Source: Symsagittifera roscoffensis (lineage: Eukaryota > Xenacoelomorpha > Acoela > Convolutidae). From it: a stretch of 64,000 bases of DNA. Below the pieces are notes generated by a model. That model saw nothing but the letters and a program-made list of their open reading frames with translations, was not told where the DNA came from and did not search any database. Shown here in pieces: positions 62,010 to 64,000 of this stretch. How positions within the stretch are numbered: the first letter of the stretch is position 1; each line of letters starts with the position of its first letter. Made by a program: the position numbers and the translations under genes. The stretch covers positions 55,575,175-55,639,174 of the forward strand of contig NC_087069.1 of NCBI RefSeq assembly GCF_963678635.1, read 5' to 3'.

Positions 62010-62390
62010 TAATCGGCGTTCCTGCTCACCATGGGGGGTAACATCTGGTGTTGCAACTTTGACATGATTGCATGAGAAAAATTTTGTTCTACGTCCTCTA
62101 CATCGCTTAATTAATAAACATAAAATTTGTTTACATATTTCAGCGTCCTCACTCACCACGGGGGTTATTATATGTTGTTACAATTTTGACGTAGTAGCGT
62201 GAGAAGCTTTGTGTTTATGTCCACTATATCGCTTAAATAAAAAACGTAAATATTTTTTATATACTTCAGCGTCTTCACTCACCACGGTAGGTAACATCTG
62301 TTGTTGTAAATTTGACATATACTTCGTGTCTGAGAAAAACTTTGTTTACGTTTACAGCTTTGCTGTACTAAACAAATACGAAAAATTGAC
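62010..62390. repeat. Three tandem copies of a ~126-bp repeat
   Basis: CAGCGTCCTCACTCACCACG-type sequence recurs at about 62014 (diverged), 62141 and 62267, each followed by TAACATCTG-like, TTTGACRT and a GAGAARMTTTGT block. The copies are diverged by small indels. No coding function is apparent. Confidence 0.7.
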
Positions 62391-63690
62391 TGCAAAAATT
62401 TTTGAAAATTACCATCTGAAGTTTATTATCAAGCAAACTATCACATCATAAAACAAAGGATTTTAAACTTTCCCGTTTGAAATCTTTAGCATTGCTGTAT
62501 CGGCAAAGTCGAAAGCCAGAAATTTTTTGAAAATTTTTCACGAAACATCATTCTACTAGCTGAAACTATGAAACCTATAACCTTAATACGTGGGAAAGTC
62601 TATAGTCTATGTAAATACATAGGGCGATGACAGGATACTCTATAGCCAATGTAATAGAGTAATAGATGGGGTTCAGCACAACCCTCCCGCCCCCGGACGA
62701 CTTAAATTAACAAGTAATACTTTTTTTCCTCAAAATGTTAACTAAATTCTATCATTACGTTAAGTAATTCCACGAAAAAGGAATTTATTTTCGTAGTTAG
62801 CATGAAGAAGAAAGTCTGAGAAACGCTAAAACCAACAGAGAGTGAACACAAGCTGACTCAGAAATGAAGTTTTTAAAGTCTCAATGAAAATTTAACGGAT
62901 CTACCTTACAATTGTTAAGAAGACTAGTTTGTCGAAATTTTGGCCAATGAGATTGCAGCAAAATTTGAATTTGAAAAGCTTTTTTTTAAAAGGGTGGCAA
63001 TTTTTTAGTGATACCAAAAGGAGTACGATTGTTAAGTAGATCCCGTTTAACGAAAGGAAACTATAAAGTTGGAACTGGTTTTCAAATTTAACTTATTCTG
63101 AAATTGAACGCCATAATTCTTCTTTTTAAATATTGTGCACAATTGAGTTTTTCAGAATTTTTTTTTTAATTTGTATCACTAAGTACCTTGAATAATTCCA
63201 CGGGACAATAACTTCCGCAGATTGTAGGAACAAGATAGGCTGTTAAACGCTAAGCCAATTGACTCAGAAATGAAACGTTTAAATTGTCAAAAGGTCTTAG
63301 AGACAAAAAGTTTAAATTGACTTTCAGGTTATAGAAGGAAACCTACAAACCTACAGAAGTAAAGAATCTATATTTTTGGTTTTCACTATTAAATGCAAAG
63401 AAACTAGCTTAAGAAGCACCTTAGCTAAATAAAAAAAAAGCATTACTACTCTGAAATCACCTTTTTCGATATTTCAATTTGTAAGAAAAAAAACATTTTT
63501 CAAGATTCGGTCTAAATTTTAATTGGAAACTGCTCTGTCGTTTAATAAAAAGTTCTCGTTTTTCAAATCATCTGTCCAAGTCAGTTTTTTCACTACTTCT
63601 TATTTTTTTTCAAACATAATTAGTGAAAAATACGGGTCTTAAGCAATTTGACGTAGTGTTCAACTTTGAGTACTTTACTTTTTTATTCAG
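62391..63690. other. AT-rich non-coding stretch with a diverged duplication
   Basis: TAATTCCACG to GACTCAGAAATGAA occurs at about 62765-62865 and again at about 63189-63265, a diverged direct duplication about 420 bp apart. No gene is seen. Confidence 0.4.
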
Positions 63691-63768
63691 GAAAAGCCGC
63701 TAGGAGTTTTTTCGGTGGAACGCAAATGAGTTCAACATGGTTCTTTGTTAATTGCGAGCACTTTACTG
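63691..63768 (+). CDS. Candidate internal exon, 78 nt
   Basis: It is flanked by a strong acceptor (TTTTTTATTCAG) and a GTAAGA donor. In one frame it reads KAARSFFGGTQMSSTWFFVN followed by CEHFTG, with no stop; it is 78 nt long, so phase is symmetric. No neighbouring exon could be joined within the window. The product is unknown. Confidence 0.35.
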
Positions 63769-64000
63769 GTAAGAAATTTCTTTGTTTTTTTTTGTAAGAA
63801 CGCTGATCATGCTACTTCTTACAAAAATATCAAAATCAATAAAAATTTTCGGGTATTTTCGAAAATCAGTTCAGTGTTTACGCAAGATTGAACATTTTGG
63901 TGTACAATTTAGCCCATTTAAAAAATTTTGATAGAAGGAGACAAAAAAATTTATAATTTTCGTGAATTCAAAATATAGTTTTTATGGCAATATATTGTAA
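63769..64000. other. Probable intron sequence at window end
   Basis: AT-rich sequence after a GTAAGA donor. Nothing else is visible before the window ends. Confidence 0.3.

Overview
The window looks like repeat-rich DNA of an invertebrate animal. Supporting signs are kilobase-scale introns with TTTTCAG/CTCTAG-type acceptors, one 43-nt intron, AT-rich flanks, decayed virus-derived elements and a very large LTR retrotransposon. The virus-derived genes belong to the group that includes Caenorhabditis elegans F54H12.2 (capsid-like) and F54H12.3 (integrase-like). That group is spread through many animals, so a nematode is possible but not shown. I see no prokaryotic operon, rRNA gene, tRNA gene or CRISPR array.

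Layout. Positions 1-14 kb are mostly host sequence. They hold a G-rich start, a cluster of near-palindromic GCGGAATCCGC motifs, the last five exons I can splice of a host gene (1275-9934, + strand, ending in a PDZ-ligand-like tail), a small two-exon gene (12487-13148, + strand) and a 29-bp minisatellite beside a long G tract. Positions 14.8-17.5 kb (- strand) hold the structural module of a virus-like element in the order penton-like, pVI/pX-like, capsid-like, adenain-type protease, with several frame breaks. Positions 17.7-33.2 kb are a tandem-repeat domain: a 1.4-kb duplication, then higher-order repeats built from about 880-bp units, a left module and a 790-bp spacer, with short recurring ORFs of unknown function. 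Positions 33.5-37.8 kb (+ strand) hold a second, more decayed copy of the virus-like element with packaging ATPase, DDE integrase, penton-like, pVI-like and capsid-like remnants. Its protease remnant lies about 23 kb further on, at 61.1 kb.

A giant Ty3/gypsy-type retrotransposon (37884-60714, read on the - strand, about 22.8 kb) sits between the capsid and protease remnants of that second copy. Its LTRs are 876 and 895 bp. In its own 5' to 3' direction it carries a long leader with minisatellites, gag with two zinc knuckles, aspartic protease, RT, RNase H, integrase, and a macrodomain ORF directly after a UAG. About 9 kb of extra ORFs follow: a helical protein, a complete-looking SGNH/GDSL hydrolase, a second divergent SGNH-like protein, a 671-aa protein and a chain of unrecognised ORFs. 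Frameshifts and stops suggest this copy is dead, although several domains remain long and open.

Positions 60.7-64 kb return to AT-rich sequence with a small triple repeat and one candidate host exon at 63691-63768. All domain calls are by eye from motifs; no search was run.
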